Below are positions 62,676 to 64,000 of a stretch of 64,000 bases of DNA, one piece after another. The stretch is from contig JADCRB010000068.1 of NCBI GenBank assembly GCA_021464245.1, forward strand, positions 7,426,134 through 7,490,133, given 5' to 3'. The first letter of the stretch is position 1. Each line of letters begins with the position of its first letter. The DNA is from Carallia brachiata (taxonomy: Eukaryota > Streptophyta > Magnoliopsida > Malpighiales > Rhizophoraceae). Position numbers and translations under genes: made by a program. Below the pieces are notes generated by a model. It saw nothing but the letters and a program-made list of their open reading frames with translations. It did not search any database and was not told the DNA's origin.

Positions 62676-64000
62676 GTAAGTTTCGGAACTTCGATTTTTG
62701 TCAGTCCTTCTCGGTTCTGTTGTCGAGTTCTTTATTTTCTACTCTGGACTGAGAAAACATTCGCAATTTTTTTTTTTTTTTTGTGAAAATCGAATTTAGG
62801 TTGCTTTTCCTAATTTCTGTTTGGTTTCTGAGATTTCATAATTTTTCGTCAACATTTTACGCGGATCCTACTGATTTCCATGAGTTAATTGTCCGTAACT
62901 TTTGTTCAAGGAGAACCAAAAAAAAAAAAAAAAATTTGGTTCTTCTGAGAGTGGCTAATCGAAATTGCTTGAGCAAGGGCTGATTGGGATTGTTTGAGCA
63001 ACTCACGTAATTGTCGACTGCTTGCCAACTAATTCTGAGTATAATTCTTTTCAATCGTGTTTCCAAAGCTTTATATATGTTAACCGGGCGCTAGGCACTT
63101 GTCTTAGCTTCATTTGAAGCTTTTTTTATTTTTTATTTTCTTTTCCTTCATTTAGGAAAATAAAATTTCAAGCTCTTATTTATTATGATGGAAATTAATG
63201 GGTTGATGAGATTATCCACAATCTTTTTCTACGCTACTTATTGAGGCTCACATTGAGGTCGAATATATTTTCTTGAAAAGAAGATGCCAGGATGCACCTG
63301 ATTTCTCCTTAAAAACCATATATATACTTTTACATGATGTAAAAACAAGTGATGGATTCAACTGTGTTGATTATGTGCATTTCTTGTGCCAGACATATTG
63401 GTTATTTCAGCTATGCATATATACTTTAGTTACAGAAGTTTTAGGAAATTCCATGTCAGCTTACTGTTATTATCACCTTTGTGGGATTTATTATCTTTCT
63501 TCTTGTCTTGCTTTATCAATCATAAACTAGTACAGGGACGAATCTATTAAGGGGAGGAAAGCAGGGGACAAATTCCCCCTGCCCCCTTAAAATATATGTT
63601 TAATTCCTTTGGTTCGATAAAATTGCGCGCCCCCCCCCCCTGCCCCCCCCCCAAAAAAAAAAATCTTTTCCTCGCTGGTTGTTCAGTTTTCCTCATAAAT
63701 ATTTTGTGGTGCTGACATCTATTTGATGTCCAATGATTTCATGGGAAAGATTTGTGATCTAACAAGAATTTTTTTTGTTAATGTCATGCATCATAGTAAT
63801 ACTTATCTGTAAATTTGGCCTTGAATGTTAAAAGCAAAACTTTCTTGTTCCTTTGATAAATAGCAACCTGAATAATTGTTGCATAAGAAGTCCCACCTAC
63901 TTGTGCAATTATCCCACCAAGATCAAAATACTAATATAGTGGTCTATAAATTTCTTGTTTCCTTGGTTTACTCTCATGTAAAATTCTTAACTTTATTATT
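62676..64000 (+). other. Probable first intron of the 62444 gene
   Basis: T-rich, intron-like sequence after the GT donor. The ORF at 63273-63530 is not recognised. A hAT-like remnant lies at about 63533. The acceptor and next exon are presumably beyond the window edge. Confidence 0.45.
63533..63690. mobile_element. Possible hAT-type transposon remnant
   Basis: CAGGGACGAATCTATTAAGG (63533-63552) resembles the CAGGGGCGGATCTAGG ends of plant hAT elements, followed by the typical ggggacaaattccccctgcccccttaaaat and C-runs (63630-63652) before an A-run. The opposite terminus is too degraded to define, so the right border is approximate. Confidence 0.5.

Noticed and set aside
1..64000. CRISPR arrays, bacterial operons, rRNA or tRNA genes, organellar insertions
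   Set aside because: No regularly spaced repeats, no ribosome-binding-site gene strings, no recognisable tRNA or rRNA, and no organellar gene sequence were seen.

Overview
The window is nuclear DNA of a flowering plant, most likely a eudicot. The genes have many short exons with GT-AG introns, the intergenic DNA is very AT-rich with long A/T tracts, and the families present are plant ones (CHX transporter, FAR1-type transposase, HIPP, LysM, MGDG synthase). A woody rosid such as Citrus would fit, but the sequence alone does not prove a species. I saw no bacterial, organellar or viral genes.

Four real protein-coding loci could be assembled exon by exon. (1) 345-3776 (+) is a complete CHX-type cation/H+ antiporter of 797 aa in 4 exons. 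(2) 4187-6300 (-) is a complete RNA polymerase subunit 11 (NRPB11) of 116 aa in 5 exons, convergent with the CHX gene. (3) 44074-50044 (+) is a 13-exon multi-PHD-finger protein with a Tudor-like C-terminus. It carries a single-base frameshift in exon 12 that removes about the last 128 residues. (4) 53499-58132 (+) is a complete 12-exon tRNA-dihydrouridine synthase of 432 aa with an organelle-type N-terminus. A fifth gene of unknown function starts at 62444 (+) and runs off the window.

The 38 kb between NRPB11 and the PHD gene (about 6.3-44 kb) is a graveyard of broken genes and transposable elements. On the minus strand lie an MGDG-synthase pseudogene with its introns kept (10.5-11.3 kb), a HIPP C-terminal remnant with a CaaX box (24.4-24.75 kb), and three copies of an unrecognised multi-pass membrane protein gene (13.7-14.3, 15.9-16.5 and 28.4-29.0 kb), each broken differently. 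On the plus strand lie a FAR1/MULE transposase pseudogene (17.6-19.5 kb) and an NPC1 fragment (31.0-32.5 kb). Copies 1 and 2 of the membrane protein sit in a tandem segmental duplication. Transposable elements include a 5'-truncated LINE with a perfect 16-bp target-site duplication (38.7-39.5 kb) and a 527-bp non-autonomous Helitron with a textbook 3' end (40.55-41.08 kb).

The right part (50-64 kb) is gene-bearing with AT-rich spacers, a LysM fragment at 61.3 kb and a hAT-like remnant at 63.5 kb. The genes are unrelated housekeeping or accessory genes and do not form a pathway. I did not find a convincing new biological system. The strongest leads are the three-copy membrane protein family and the frameshift in the PHD gene.
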